A stretch of DNA of 64,000 nucleotides from Pseudomonas sp. efr-133-TYG-5 (GTDB lineage Bacteria; Pseudomonadota; Gammaproteobacteria; Pseudomonadales; Pseudomonadaceae), in the NCBI RefSeq assembly GCF_030209175.1, contig NZ_JARVSM010000001.1, positions 1,550,001 through 1,614,000 on the forward strand. The letters run 5' to 3'. Shown here piece by piece: positions 8,590 through 17,201 of this stretch (within the stretch, counting starts at the first letter, position 1; every line of letters begins with the position of its first letter). The notes under the pieces were generated by a model that was not told where the DNA came from, searched no databases, and saw only the letters and a list, made by a program, of their open reading frames with translations. The position numbers were made by a program, and so were the translations under genes.

Positions 8590-10746
8590 GTGTTCGCTCG
8601 TCTTTTTGCCCTGCCCGCCGTGTTTCTTGTCTGTCTGATGACATTGCTGCCGCTGGCGCCTGCCCACGCGGTGGGTTTGCCGGGCCTGCTCAACAACTCG
8701 AGCACGACCCAGCCCGAGGCGCAGGAGCCGCTGGGCCAGTCGCTCGACGAAGTCATCAAGTCGCTGGAAAACGACAAGCAGCGGGCGCAGCTGCTGAGCG
8801 ACCTGAAGAAGCTGCGCGATGCCACCAAAAAGGCCCAGGCCACGCCGGAAGAAGGCGTGCTCGGCCTGATCGGCGGCACCCTGGCCAGTTTCGAGAAACA
8901 GTTTTCCGGTGCCGACAGCCCGATTACCCGCTGGTCCGCCGAGTTCGACCTGGCCAAGGATGAACTGTCGGCGCTGATGCTCCCGGCCAGTGAATGGCTG
9001 CCGATCATCTTCGCCTTCGCAATGATCCTGATGGTCTGGAGCCTGCTGGCCGCCGCGCTGATCTGGCTCGGCCATCGGGTGCGCATGCGTTTCGGCCTCA
9101 CCGAAGAACTGCCGCAGCACCCCAAGGCCCTGGACATGCTGCGCTTCGCCTTGCGCAAGCTCGGACCGTGGCTGATCGCCCTGGTGATGACCGTCTACAT
9201 GAGTTATGTCCTGCCGTCATCGCTGGGCAAGAGCCTGGCGATGGTCCTGGCCTACGCGCTGGTGGTCGGCACCTGTTTCTCGGCGATCTGCGTCATCGCG
9301 TTCTCCCTGCTCGACGGTCCGCACCGCCATCGCGCGCTGTACATCCTGCGGCATCAGGCGTTCCGCCCGCTGTGGCTGATCGGCAGCTTCGCCGCATTCG
9401 GTGAGGCCCTGAACGATCCGCGCCTGGTCGAGAGCCTCGGCGTGCACCTGGCACACACCACCGCAACCATCACCAATGTCCTCGCGGCGCTGTTCACCGG
9501 CCTGTTCATCCTGCGTTTCCGCCGACCGATCGCACACCTGATCCGCAACCAGCCGCTGTCGCGGCGCCTGACCCGCCGCGCCCTCAGTGACACCATCGAT
9601 ATCCTCGGCACCTTCTGGTACGTGCCGGCGCTGGTGCTGGTCGGCATCTCGCTGTTCGCCACGTTCGTCTCTGCCGGCGATACCAGCACCGCGCTGCGCC
9701 AGTCGCTGATCTGCACGGTGTTGCTGGTGCTGTGCATGGTGATCAACGGTCTGGTGCGCCGGCATTCGCTGAAACCACAGCGCGGGCCGAAACGCCATGC
9801 GCTGTATTCCGAACGCCTGAAAAGCTTCTGCTACACCCTCGCCCACCTGCTGGTGTGGCTGGTGTTCATCGAACTGGGCCTGCGCGTCTGGGGCAAGTCG
9901 CTGATTGGTTTTGCCGAAGGCGAAGGCCATGACATCAGCGTCAAACTGTTCAGCCTGGTCGGTACGCTGATCTTCGCCTGGCTGGTGTGGATCCTCAGCG
10001 ACACCGCCGTGCATCATGCCCTGACCCGCTCGCGCAAAGGCCTGGCCAACGCCCGCGCGCAAACGATGATGCCGCTGATCCGCAACGTGCTGTTCGTGGC
10101 GATTTTCATCATCGCGCTGATCGTCGCCCTGGCGAACATGGGCATGAACGTCACCCCGCTGCTGGCCGGTGCCGGTGTCATCGGCCTGGCCATCGGCTTC
10201 GGCGCGCAATCGCTGGTGGCGGACCTGATTACCGGGTTGTTCATCATCATCGAAGACTCGCTGGCCATCGACGACTACGTCGACGTCGGCGGCCACCTCG
10301 GCACCGTCGAGGGCCTGACCATTCGCACCGTGCGCCTGCGCGATATCGACGGCATCGTGCATACCATTCCGTTCAGCGAAATCAAGAGCATCAAGAACTA
10401 CTCGCGGGAATTCGGCTACGCGATTTTCCGCGTGGCGGTGCCGTACAACATGGAAATCGACGACGCAATCAAACTGATGCGCGAAGTCGGGCAGAAAATG
10501 CGTACCGATCCGCTGCAACGGCGCAACATCTGGTCGCCGCTGGAGATCCAGGGCGTGGAAAGCTTCGAGTCCGGCAGCGCGATCCTGCGCGCACGTTTCA
10601 AGACGGCGCCGATCAAACAGTGGGAAGTATCCCGCGCCTTCAACCTGTCGCTCAAACGCCATCTCGACGAGGCCGGGCTGGACCTGGCCACGCCGCGCAT
10701 GAGTGTGCAAGTGATCACCGCCGGTGGTGGCCAGCCGAAGGAATAG
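8590..10746 (+). CDS. large MscS-family mechanosensitive ion channel (YbiO-like)
   Basis: A 718-residue inner-membrane channel with a signal-like N-terminus, a periplasmic helical region (about 45-125), many membrane segments, and the conserved MscS core near residues 515-600. The core includes pore helix TM3 (LLAGAGVIGLAIGFGAQSLV), the sequence IIEDSLAIDDYVDVGG, and the beta-domain with LRDIDGIVHTIPFSEI. Size and layout resemble E. coli YbiO (MscM-type), which opens under hypo-osmotic stress. The start is GTG at 8590. A ribosome-binding site GCGAGG lies 15-10 bases upstream. Confidence 0.9.
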   Translation: MFARLFALPAVFLVCLMTLLPLAPAHAVGLPGLLNNSSTTQPEAQEPLGQSLDEVIKSLENDKQRAQLLSDLKKLRDATKKAQATPEEGVLGLIGGTLASFEKQFSGADSPITRWSAEFDLAKDELSALMLPASEWLPIIFAFAMILMVWSLLAAALIWLGHRVRMRFGLTEELPQHPKALDMLRFALRKLGPWLIALVMTVYMSYVLPSSLGKSLAMVLAYALVVGTCFSAICVIAFSLLDGPHRHRALYILRHQAFRPLWLIGSFAAFGEALNDPRLVESLGVHLAHTTATITNVLAALFTGLFILRFRRPIAHLIRNQPLSRRLTRRALSDTIDILGTFWYVPALVLVGISLFATFVSAGDTSTALRQSLICTVLLVLCMVINGLVRRHSLKPQRGPKRHALYSERLKSFCYTLAHLLVWLVFIELGLRVWGKSLIGFAEGEGHDISVKLFSLVGTLIFAWLVWILSDTAVHHALTRSRKGLANARAQTMMPLIRNVLFVAIFIIALIVALANMGMNVTPLLAGAGVIGLAIGFGAQSLVADLITGLFIIIEDSLAIDDYVDVGGHLGTVEGLTIRTVRLRDIDGIVHTIPFSEIKSIKNYSREFGYAIFRVAVPYNMEIDDAIKLMREVGQKMRTDPLQRRNIWSPLEIQGVESFESGSAILRARFKTAPIKQWEVSRAFNLSLKRHLDEAGLDLATPRMSVQVITAGGGQPKE

Positions 10747-10811
10747 CACCTGGGCATGGCATCGCGGTCACAGGCAGGGAGCCAGAACAACAATAACCAT
10801 GGAGAGATCCG

Positions 10812-12146
10812 ATGCAACTGACACGCATGGCCCAGACCGTTGTGTTCACCTTGCTCGCCGGCAACGCCAGCGCCGCCACAATGGACAGCACCCGCGAGCA
10901 GATCGCCGCTCAGGCCAAGGCCCTGGAGCCGCAGCTGCTGGAGACGCGCCGCGACATCCACGCCCACCCGGAACTGGGCAACAGCGAAAAACGCACGGCT
11001 GACCTGGTGGCCAGGCAACTGCAAGCCATGGGGCTGGAGGTCAAAACCGGCGTCGCTCGCACCGGCGTGGTCGCCTTGCTCAAGGGCGCCCTGCCCGGCC
11101 CGACCGTCGCCTTGCGCGCAGACATGGACGCCTTGCCGGTCAAGGAAGTCGCCGACCTGCCGTTCGCCTCCAAAGCCAAGGGCACCTACCTCGGCAAGGA
11201 AGTTGACGTGATGCACGCCTGCGGCCACGACGCCCACACCGCGATCCTGCTCAGCGCGTCGAAAATCCTCAGCGGCATGCGCGACACCCTGCCCGGCACC
11301 GTGGTGTTCTATTTCCAGCCCGCCGAAGAAGGCCCGAGCGACTTCATCCCCGATGGCAAGAACACCTGGGGCGCGAAAATGATGGTGCAGGAAGGCGTGA
11401 TGCAAGCACCGAAACCCGACGCAGTGTTCGGCCTGCACGTCTGGGCTGGCGTCCCCGCCGGCCAGATCGCCTACCGCCCCGGCCCGACCCTGGCCAGCTC
11501 CGACGACCTGCGCATCAAAATCCTCGGCAAACAGACCCACGCCGGCCGCCCCTGGGACGGCATCGACCCGATCACCGTCGGCGCACAGACCATCGTCGGC
11601 CTGCAAACCGTGGTCAGCCGCCGCACCGACATCTCGTCCTTTCCCTCGGTGGTCAGCATCGGCACCATCAACGGCGGCACCCGCTACAACATCATTCCCG
11701 AATCCGTGGACATGAGCGGCACCATCCGCTCCTACGATTACGGCATCCGCCAGAAACTGCACACCGACGTGCGCCAGACCATCGAAAAAATCGCCGAAAG
11801 CGGCGGCGCGAAAGCCGACGTCACCATCATCGAAAAATACGACCCGACCATCAACAACCCGGCCCTGACCGAAAAAATGCTGCCGACGTTGAAGTGGGCG
11901 GCCAAGGATGATGTGGTGAATGCACCGCTGGTGGGTGGTGCGGAAGACTTTTCATTCTTCGCCAAGGAGGTGCCCGGGCTGTTCGTATTCCTCGGCGTCA
12001 CGCCACGGGACCAGGACATCAGCAAAGCTGCACCGAACCATAATCCCGGGTTCTTCGTCGATGAGTCGGCGCTGGTGGTAGGCGTGAGGACGATGGCGTC
12101 GTTGGCGACGGACTATCTGTATGCCCATTCCGGGACGGGCAAGTAG
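10812..12146 (+). CDS. exported M20 family amidohydrolase/peptidase
   Basis: A 444-residue protein with an N-terminal signal peptide (hydrophobic VVFTLLAG, cleavage likely after NASA-A near residue 21), so probably periplasmic. It has the M20D fold of IAA/hippurate hydrolases: RRDIHAHPELG, LRADMDALPV with metal-binding Asp, HACGHDAHTA with metal-binding Cys/His, and the FQPAEEG motif with the catalytic Glu. The C-terminal metal ligand His is in the NHNPGF stretch. These enzymes cleave N-acyl amino acids or amidated conjugates; the actual substrate is unknown. ATG at 10812 follows GGAGAG. It lies 65 bases after the channel gene and is followed by a REPIN. Confidence 0.85.
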   Translation: MQLTRMAQTVVFTLLAGNASAATMDSTREQIAAQAKALEPQLLETRRDIHAHPELGNSEKRTADLVARQLQAMGLEVKTGVARTGVVALLKGALPGPTVALRADMDALPVKEVADLPFASKAKGTYLGKEVDVMHACGHDAHTAILLSASKILSGMRDTLPGTVVFYFQPAEEGPSDFIPDGKNTWGAKMMVQEGVMQAPKPDAVFGLHVWAGVPAGQIAYRPGPTLASSDDLRIKILGKQTHAGRPWDGIDPITVGAQTIVGLQTVVSRRTDISSFPSVVSIGTINGGTRYNIIPESVDMSGTIRSYDYGIRQKLHTDVRQTIEKIAESGGAKADVTIIEKYDPTINNPALTEKMLPTLKWAAKDDVVNAPLVGGAEDFSFFAKEVPGLFVFLGVTPRDQDISKAAPNHNPGFFVDESALVVGVRTMASLATDYLYAHSGTGK

Positions 12147-12452
12147 AGATGAAGTGAGAGTGGGGGCGCCTTCGCGAGCAGGCTCGCTCCCACATTTGAC
12201 CGTGTGCAGCCTGTCAGAAACAGGTCGGCTGTCAGGCCGCCATCGCGAGCAGGCTCACTCCTGCAGAAAAGCAAAAGCCGACCGCAGGCTCTTCACCACT
12301 CAAATGGCCGAGTGTCAGCTCGCCGAAAGCTCTTGATCTTGCCGCACCGGCCCGTCGGCAGGCTGAGCGGCGGGATTGATCCGGGGGTGGGAGCGAAGTC
12401 GAACACATCGAGAGGAGGCCTGGTCGGCACAGAGGCCGCCAAGGGCAAACCC
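12147..12452. repeat. intergenic spacer with REPIN
   Basis: A 306-base spacer between the converging M20 hydrolase and GntR genes. It holds a degenerate REPIN: GCCTTCGCGAGCAGGCTCG at 12168-12187, and a second related arm at 12242-12263. The rest (12270-12452) shows no convincing gene. Confidence 0.65.
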
Positions 12453-13166
12453 TCAAACAACATCAACCCCGACATGAATCGCATCGTGCCGCCAGAACTC
12501 CAGATCACAATCGATCAACCGCTCATGCTGATCGTAATTGACCCGCGCAATCCGCAACCCCGGACTCCCCACCGACACCCGCAACGCAGCCGCCGCGTCC
12601 ACTGACAGCGAGGTCGGCACGATCTCGAAGCGCACCCGCCCGTAATGCAGATCGAAATGCCGCGCATACAGTTCGGTAATCGACTGATTCAAATCGAACT
12701 CGAGAATCCCCGGAAAATACTGCGGGTTCAGATAGTGCTCCACGTACAGCACCAGCCGCCCGTCGATGCGCCGCGAGCGGCAGATCTGAATCACGCTCGA
12801 CAACGCCGGCAACTGCAACCACGCACACACCGCCGCCGACGCCGGCTGCAGGCGCGCCGAAATCACCTCGGTCGAGGGCACCCGCCCCTGGGCACTGACC
12901 ATGGCGTGAAAGTGGCTGCGCTGCATCAGGTTGTAGGCCAGCCGCGGCGGCGACACAAACCAGCCACGGCGCTCCTCGCGATAGATCTGGCCCTGGGCCT
13001 CCAGTTGCAGCAACGCCTCGCGCACCGTAATCCGGGTCGTACCGAACAACTCACTGAGCTTGCGCTCGGCCGGCAATTTGCTGCCAGGCGCCAGCAGACC
13101 GTGGTCGAGCTGTTCCTGCAGCACCTGGCCAATGGCTGTCACCGCTTTGGTTGCCTCATCGCGCAT
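12453..13166 (-). CDS. GntR family transcriptional regulator with UTRA domain
   Basis: A 237-residue regulator. The N-terminal winged helix (about 10-75) contains the GntR signature GSKLPAERKLSELFG...ITVREAL. The C-terminal UTRA ligand-binding domain (about 85-237) has the typical YVEHYLNP and FDLNQSITELY stretches. HutC/UTRA regulators sense small metabolites; close relatives control phosphonate genes. ATG at 13166 is preferred to the TTG one codon upstream. It is divergent from the ABC importer. A near-palindrome TGGACTAGACCA at 13181-13192 sits immediately upstream of its start and recurs in front of the importer, so it is the likely autoregulating repressor of the locus. Confidence 0.9.
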   Translation of the reverse strand: MRDEATKAVTAIGQVLQEQLDHGLLAPGSKLPAERKLSELFGTTRITVREALLQLEAQGQIYREERRGWFVSPPRLAYNLMQRSHFHAMVSAQGRVPSTEVISARLQPASAAVCAWLQLPALSSVIQICRSRRIDGRLVLYVEHYLNPQYFPGILEFDLNQSITELYARHFDLHYGRVRFEIVPTSLSVDAAAALRVSVGSPGLRIARVNYDQHERLIDCDLEFWRHDAIHVGVDVV

Positions 13167-13180
13167 CAACGTTACCTATC

Positions 13181-13192
13181 TGGACTAGACCA
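13181..13192. promoter_or_regulatory. candidate GntR operator upstream of the regulator
   Basis: TGGACTAGACCA is an imperfect palindrome around CTAG, 15-26 bases before the regulator start codon. The core CTAGACCA recurs at 13464-13471. The symmetric form TGGTCTAGACCA resembles sites used by phosphonate-type UTRA regulators, from memory and unchecked. Confidence 0.55.
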
Positions 13193-13261
13193 GCACTGTT
13201 TCGGGGCAAAAGCGCACAACGGTCGAGCCGTCTGCTGGTGTTGCAAGCCTAGGCAGTGCAG

Positions 13262-13279
13262 ATGACCGAGAGATGACAA
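13262..13279 (-). promoter_or_regulatory. candidate Pho box
   Basis: Read on the minus strand this is TTGTCAT-CTCT-CGGTCAT, two 7-base half sites with a 4-base spacer. It matches 12 of 14 positions of the PhoB consensus CTGTCAT-N4-CTGTCAT. It points towards the GntR gene and lies about 95 bases from its start. Confidence 0.5.
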
Positions 13280-13459
13280 AACCTCCCAACGGTCGCTTCA
13301 AGAACTTGCAATACATCGGCCAAGTCCCTTGCCAGGCGGGGCTTTGCGCATGGTCTACGCTTAGCGGGCACCTCTCGAAACCGGGCGAATAAAAGGCCTG
13401 CCGGGCGATCACCGACATCAAAGTGTCATCCAGTCCCCTTAAATTGGCTCAGGTATTGC

Positions 13460-13471
13460 TGACCTAGACCA
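13460..13471. promoter_or_regulatory. candidate GntR operator upstream of the importer
   Basis: TGACCTAGACCA shares CTAGACCA with the site in front of the regulator gene. It lies about 48 bases before the binding-protein start, where it would overlap the promoter. Confidence 0.5.
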
Positions 13472-13518
13472 ACACAAACCGCAATCGCAGCGTTGAACAC
13501 GACCCAAGGAGCTTCGGA

Positions 13519-14583
13519 ATGAAACAGCTTTTCCTGGCATCACTGTTAGGCTCGACCATTGCAATGTGCACCGCCGCCATGGCGGCAGACGATCTGAAAA
13601 CCCTCGAAGCCGCCGCGAAAGCGGAAGGCGCCGTCAACAGCGTCGGCATGCCCGATGACTGGGCCAACTGGAAAGGCACCTGGGACGATCTGGCCAAGAC
13701 ATACGGCCTGAAACACATCGACACCGACATGAGTTCGGCCCAGGAAATCGCCAAGTTCGCCGCTGAAAAAGACAACGCCACCGCCGACATCGGCGACGTC
13801 GGCGCAGCTTTCGGTCCGATTGCGGTCAAGCAAGGCGTGGTGCAACCGTACAAGCCGAGCACCTGGGCACAAGTCCCGGACTGGGCCAAGGACAAGGACG
13901 GCAACTGGGCGCTGGCCTACACCGGCACCATCGCCTTCATCGTCAACAAGAAGCTGCTGCACGGCTCCGAAGTACCGACCAAGTGGGCTGACCTCAAGGG
14001 CGGCAAATACAAGGTCTCCATCGGTGACGTGAGCACCGCCGCGCAAGCTGCCAACGGCGTATTGGCCGCAGCCCTGGCCAACGGTGGCGACGAGAAGAAC
14101 ATCCAGCCGGCCCTGCTGCTGTTCGCTGACATCGCCAAGCAGGGTCGCCTGTCGATGGCCAACCCGACCATCGCCACCATGGAAAAAGGCGAAATCGAAG
14201 TCGGCGTGGTCTGGGACTTCAACGGCCTGAGCTACAAGGCCAAGATGGCCAACCCGGATGACTACGTGGTGCTGATTCCGTCCGACGGCTCGGTGATTTC
14301 CGGCTACACCACCATCATCAACAAATACGCGAAAAACCCGAACGCCGCCAAGCTGACCCGCGAATACATCTTCAGCGACGCCGGCCAGACCAACCTGGCG
14401 CGCGGCAACGCCCGGCCGATCCGCGCCGAGCACCTGCAACTGCCGGAAGACGTCAAGGCCAAGCTGCTGCCGAACGAGCAGTACAAGAAGGTCACCCCGA
14501 TCAAGGACGCCGATGCGTGGGAAAAGACCTCCAAGGCCCTGCCGCAGAAGTGGAACGAAGAAGTCATCGTCGAGATGAAGTAA
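13519..14583 (+). CDS. ABC transporter periplasmic substrate-binding protein
   Basis: A 354-residue exported protein. The signal peptide MKQLFLASLLGSTIAMCTA ends near AMAAD (cleavage about residue 23). The mature part is a type II (PotD/iron/2-aminoethylphosphonate class) solute-binding protein: EAAAKAEGAVNSVGMPDDW at the N-terminus, then DIGDVGAAFGP, WALAYTGTIAFIVNKK and VVWDFNGLSYKAK lining the cleft. It delivers its ligand to the two permeases encoded downstream. ATG at 13519 follows AAGGAG. A REPIN separates it from the rest of the operon, which may let the binding protein be made in excess. The ligand is unknown; the neighbouring phosphatase-superfamily enzyme suggests an organophosphorus compound. 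Confidence 0.88.
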   Translation: MKQLFLASLLGSTIAMCTAAMAADDLKTLEAAAKAEGAVNSVGMPDDWANWKGTWDDLAKTYGLKHIDTDMSSAQEIAKFAAEKDNATADIGDVGAAFGPIAVKQGVVQPYKPSTWAQVPDWAKDKDGNWALAYTGTIAFIVNKKLLHGSEVPTKWADLKGGKYKVSIGDVSTAAQAANGVLAAALANGGDEKNIQPALLLFADIAKQGRLSMANPTIATMEKGEIEVGVVWDFNGLSYKAKMANPDDYVVLIPSDGSVISGYTTIINKYAKNPNAAKLTREYIFSDAGQTNLARGNARPIRAEHLQLPEDVKAKLLPNEQYKKVTPIKDADAWEKTSKALPQKWNEEVIVEMK

Positions 14584-14623
14584 GGCGACGAATCACCATA
14601 GTGTGATTGGTCGAAGCCCCAAA

Positions 14624-14714
14624 TGTGGGAGCGAGCCTGCTCGCGAAGACGGTATCTCGGTCAACATCATTGTTGAATGATCCACCGCTTTCGCGAGCAG
14701 GCCCGCTCCCACAG
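14624..14714. repeat. REPIN between binding-protein and hydrolase genes
   Basis: Inverted arms TGTGGGAGCGAGCCTGCTCG and CTTTCGCGAGCAGGCCCGCT flank about 45 bases. Inside an operon such elements usually stabilise the upstream message. Confidence 0.85.
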
Positions 14715-14765
14715 GGGATCCAGGTGGAATCTGAAATTTCCTGTTTTCGCGGAGTTCTTGCCCCT

Positions 14766-15572
14766 ATGAAGCACAACGTCATCCTTGTCGTGCTCGACGG
14801 CCTCAACTTTCAGGTCGCCCGGCACGCCATGGGGCATCTGCAGGCTTACGTTGGCGCAGGACGCGCCGCGCTCTACCAGTTGGAGTGCGAACTGCCGGCC
14901 CTGTCCCGACCGCTCTACGAGTGCATCCTCACCGGCGTGAAGCCAATCGACAGCGGCATCGTCCACAACAATGTCGCGCGCCTGTCCAACCAGCGCAGCA
15001 TCTATCACTACGCACGCGACGCCGGGCTGAAAACCGCGGCGGCGGCCTATCACTGGGTCAGCGAACTGTACAACCGCTCGCCGTTCGTGGCGGCGCGCGA
15101 CCGGCATACCGATGACCCGCAACTGCCGATCCAGCACGGACATTTCTACTGGACCGACCACTACCCGGATTCGCATCTGTTCGCCGACGCGGAACACCTG
15201 CGCCTGCGCCACGCCCCGGATTTTCTCCTGATCCACCCGATGAACATCGACGACGCCGGGCACAAGCACGGCCTCGACACCGCGCAGTACCGCAACAGTG
15301 CGCGCAGCGCCGACATCATTCTCGCCGACTACCTGCAAGGCTGGCTCGACGCCGGTTACCAGGTGCTGGTGACCGCCGACCACGGCATGAACAACGACCG
15401 CTCGCACAACGGCCTGCTGCCGGAAGAACGCCAGGTGCCGCTGTTCGTGCTCGGTGACGCGTTCAGCCTGAGTGCCGACGCCGCGCCGAAACAGACCGAC
15501 CTCTGCGGCACCGTCTGCGAACTGCTTGGCGTGCCCCACGACAAACCTGTGTGCCGGGAGTTGCTCAAGTGA
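14766..15572 (+). CDS. alkaline phosphatase superfamily hydrolase (nucleotide pyrophosphatase/phosphodiesterase-like)
   Basis: A 268-residue enzyme of the alkaline-phosphatase superfamily. Metal and nucleophile positions are visible: VLVVLDGL (first metal Asp), a Ser in LPALSRPLYE where the Thr/Ser nucleophile sits, DDAGHKHG with Asp and His ligands, and TADHGMN with Asp-His, followed by a terminal His in RSHNG. There is no signal peptide, so the substrate is probably cleaved after import. The enzyme sits between the binding-protein gene and the permease genes; its stop overlaps the permease start. It could be a phosphodiesterase, a phosphonoacetate-hydrolase-like enzyme or a pyrophosphatase; it is shorter than classical PhnA. 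Confidence 0.8.
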   Translation: MKHNVILVVLDGLNFQVARHAMGHLQAYVGAGRAALYQLECELPALSRPLYECILTGVKPIDSGIVHNNVARLSNQRSIYHYARDAGLKTAAAAYHWVSELYNRSPFVAARDRHTDDPQLPIQHGHFYWTDHYPDSHLFADAEHLRLRHAPDFLLIHPMNIDDAGHKHGLDTAQYRNSARSADIILADYLQGWLDAGYQVLVTADHGMNNDRSHNGLLPEERQVPLFVLGDAFSLSADAAPKQTDLCGTVCELLGVPHDKPVCRELLK

Positions 15573-16414
15573 ATGCCATGACTCGCGGCAAATGGCTGGC
15601 GGCCCTGTGCCTGGTGCCGTTCGCCCTGTTCTTCATCGTCTTCGAAATCGCCCCGCTGATCTGGGTGATGATCAACAGCCTGCAATCGGAGGAGTCCGGC
15701 TGGGGCCTGGCCAACTTCAGCCGGATCTTCAGTTCGAAGTTCTACCTGCAAGCGATCCAGTACAGCCTCGAAATCAGCTTCTGGTCGAGCGTGTTCGGCA
15801 TCGTCATCGCCGTGCTCGGCGCCTACTCATTGCGCCGGGTCGACTCGAAGCTGCGCAACTTCGTCAACGCCTTCGCCAACATGACCAGCAACTTCGCCGG
15901 CGTGCCCCTGGCCTTCGCGTTCATCATCCTGCTCGGGTTCAACGGCAGCATCACCATCATGCTCAAGCAGGCGGGGATCATCGAGGACTTCAACCTGTAC
16001 TCGAAAACCGGCCTGATCCTGCTCTACACCTACTTCCAGATCCCGCTCGGCGTGCTCCTGCTCTACCCAGCCTTCGACGCCCTGCGCGAAGACTGGCGCG
16101 AATCGGCGGCACTGCTCGGCGCCGACGGCTGGCAGTTCTGGCGCCATATCGGCCTGCCGGTGCTGACCCCGGCGCTGCTCGGTACCTTCGTGATCCTGCT
16201 GGCCAACGCCCTCGGCGCCTACGCCACGGTCTACGCGCTGACCACCGGCAACTTCAACGTGCTGCCGATCCGTATCGCGGCGATGGTGTCCGGCGATATC
16301 TCCCTCGATCCGAACCTGGCCAGTGCCCTGGCCGTGGTGCTGGTGGCGCTGATGACCCTCGTCACTGTCGTGCATCAATTGCTGTTGAAGAGGAGCTACC
16401 ATGTCTCGCGCTGA
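15569..16414 (+). CDS. ABC transporter permease
   Basis: A 281-residue inner-membrane permease with six hydrophobic segments and the EAA loop (DWRESAALLGADGWQFWRHIG, about residues 178-198) that docks with the ATPase. The start chosen is GTG at 15569, which overlaps the hydrolase stop (GTGA) and follows GGGAG; ATG at 15578 is possible. It belongs to the type I permeases that pair with PotD/AEP-class binding proteins. Confidence 0.9.
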   Translation: MNAMTRGKWLAALCLVPFALFFIVFEIAPLIWVMINSLQSEESGWGLANFSRIFSSKFYLQAIQYSLEISFWSSVFGIVIAVLGAYSLRRVDSKLRNFVNAFANMTSNFAGVPLAFAFIILLGFNGSITIMLKQAGIIEDFNLYSKTGLILLYTYFQIPLGVLLLYPAFDALREDWRESAALLGADGWQFWRHIGLPVLTPALLGTFVILLANALGAYATVYALTTGNFNVLPIRIAAMVSGDISLDPNLASALAVVLVALMTLVTVVHQLLLKRSYHVSR

Positions 16415-17201
16415 ATCCGGCCCGGCCGGCGTCTACCACCGCGTCGTGGTCTACCTGCTGTTCGCCATCCTGCTGCTGCCACTGGTGGGCACGCTGATCT
16501 ATTCGATTGCCAGCAGTTGGTCGGCGACCATCCTGCCCAGCGGCTTCACCTTCAAGTGGTACCTGCAGTTGTGGAGCGACCCGCGCTTCCTGCACGCCTT
16601 CGGCCAGTCGCTGCTGGTGTGTGTCGGTGCGCTGGTGCTGTCAGTGGTGCTGATCCTGCCGCTGCTGTTCGTGGTGCACTACCACTTCCCGAAACTCGAT
16701 GCGCTGATGAACATCCTGATCCTGCTGCCCTTCGCCGTGCCGCCGGTGGTGTCGTCGGTGGGGCTGCTGCAGCTCTACGGTTCCGGACCGCTGGCGATGG
16801 TCGGTACGCCGTGGATCCTGATCGGTTGCTACTTCACCGTGGCGCTGCCGTTCATGTACCGGGCGATCACCAACAACCTGCAGGCGATCAACCTGCGCGA
16901 CCTGATGGACGCCGCGCAACTGCTCGGTGCCAGTACCTTCCAGGCGGCGTTCCTGGTGGTCCTGCCGAACCTGCGCAAGGGCCTGATGGTGGCGTTGCTG
17001 CTGTCCTTCTCTTTCCTGTTCGGCGAGTTCGTGTTTGCCAATATCCTCGTCGGCACCCGCTACGAAACCCTGCAGGTCTACCTCAACAACATGCGTAACA
17101 GCAGTGGCCACTTCACCAGTGCGCTGGTGATTTCCTACTTCTTTTTTGTGCTGGTCCTGACCTGGGTCGCCAACATCTTGAACAAGGACAAAAGCGAATG
17201 A
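16401..17201 (+). CDS. ABC transporter permease
   Basis: A 266-residue permease with six membrane segments and an EAA loop (RDLMDAAQLLGASTFQAAFL, near residue 170). Its ATG at 16401 lies inside the end of the previous permease gene and follows AGGAG, so the two are translated together and should form the heterodimeric pore of the importer. Confidence 0.9.
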   Translation: MSRAESGPAGVYHRVVVYLLFAILLLPLVGTLIYSIASSWSATILPSGFTFKWYLQLWSDPRFLHAFGQSLLVCVGALVLSVVLILPLLFVVHYHFPKLDALMNILILLPFAVPPVVSSVGLLQLYGSGPLAMVGTPWILIGCYFTVALPFMYRAITNNLQAINLRDLMDAAQLLGASTFQAAFLVVLPNLRKGLMVALLLSFSFLFGEFVFANILVGTRYETLQVYLNNMRNSSGHFTSALVISYFFFVLVLTWVANILNKDKSE

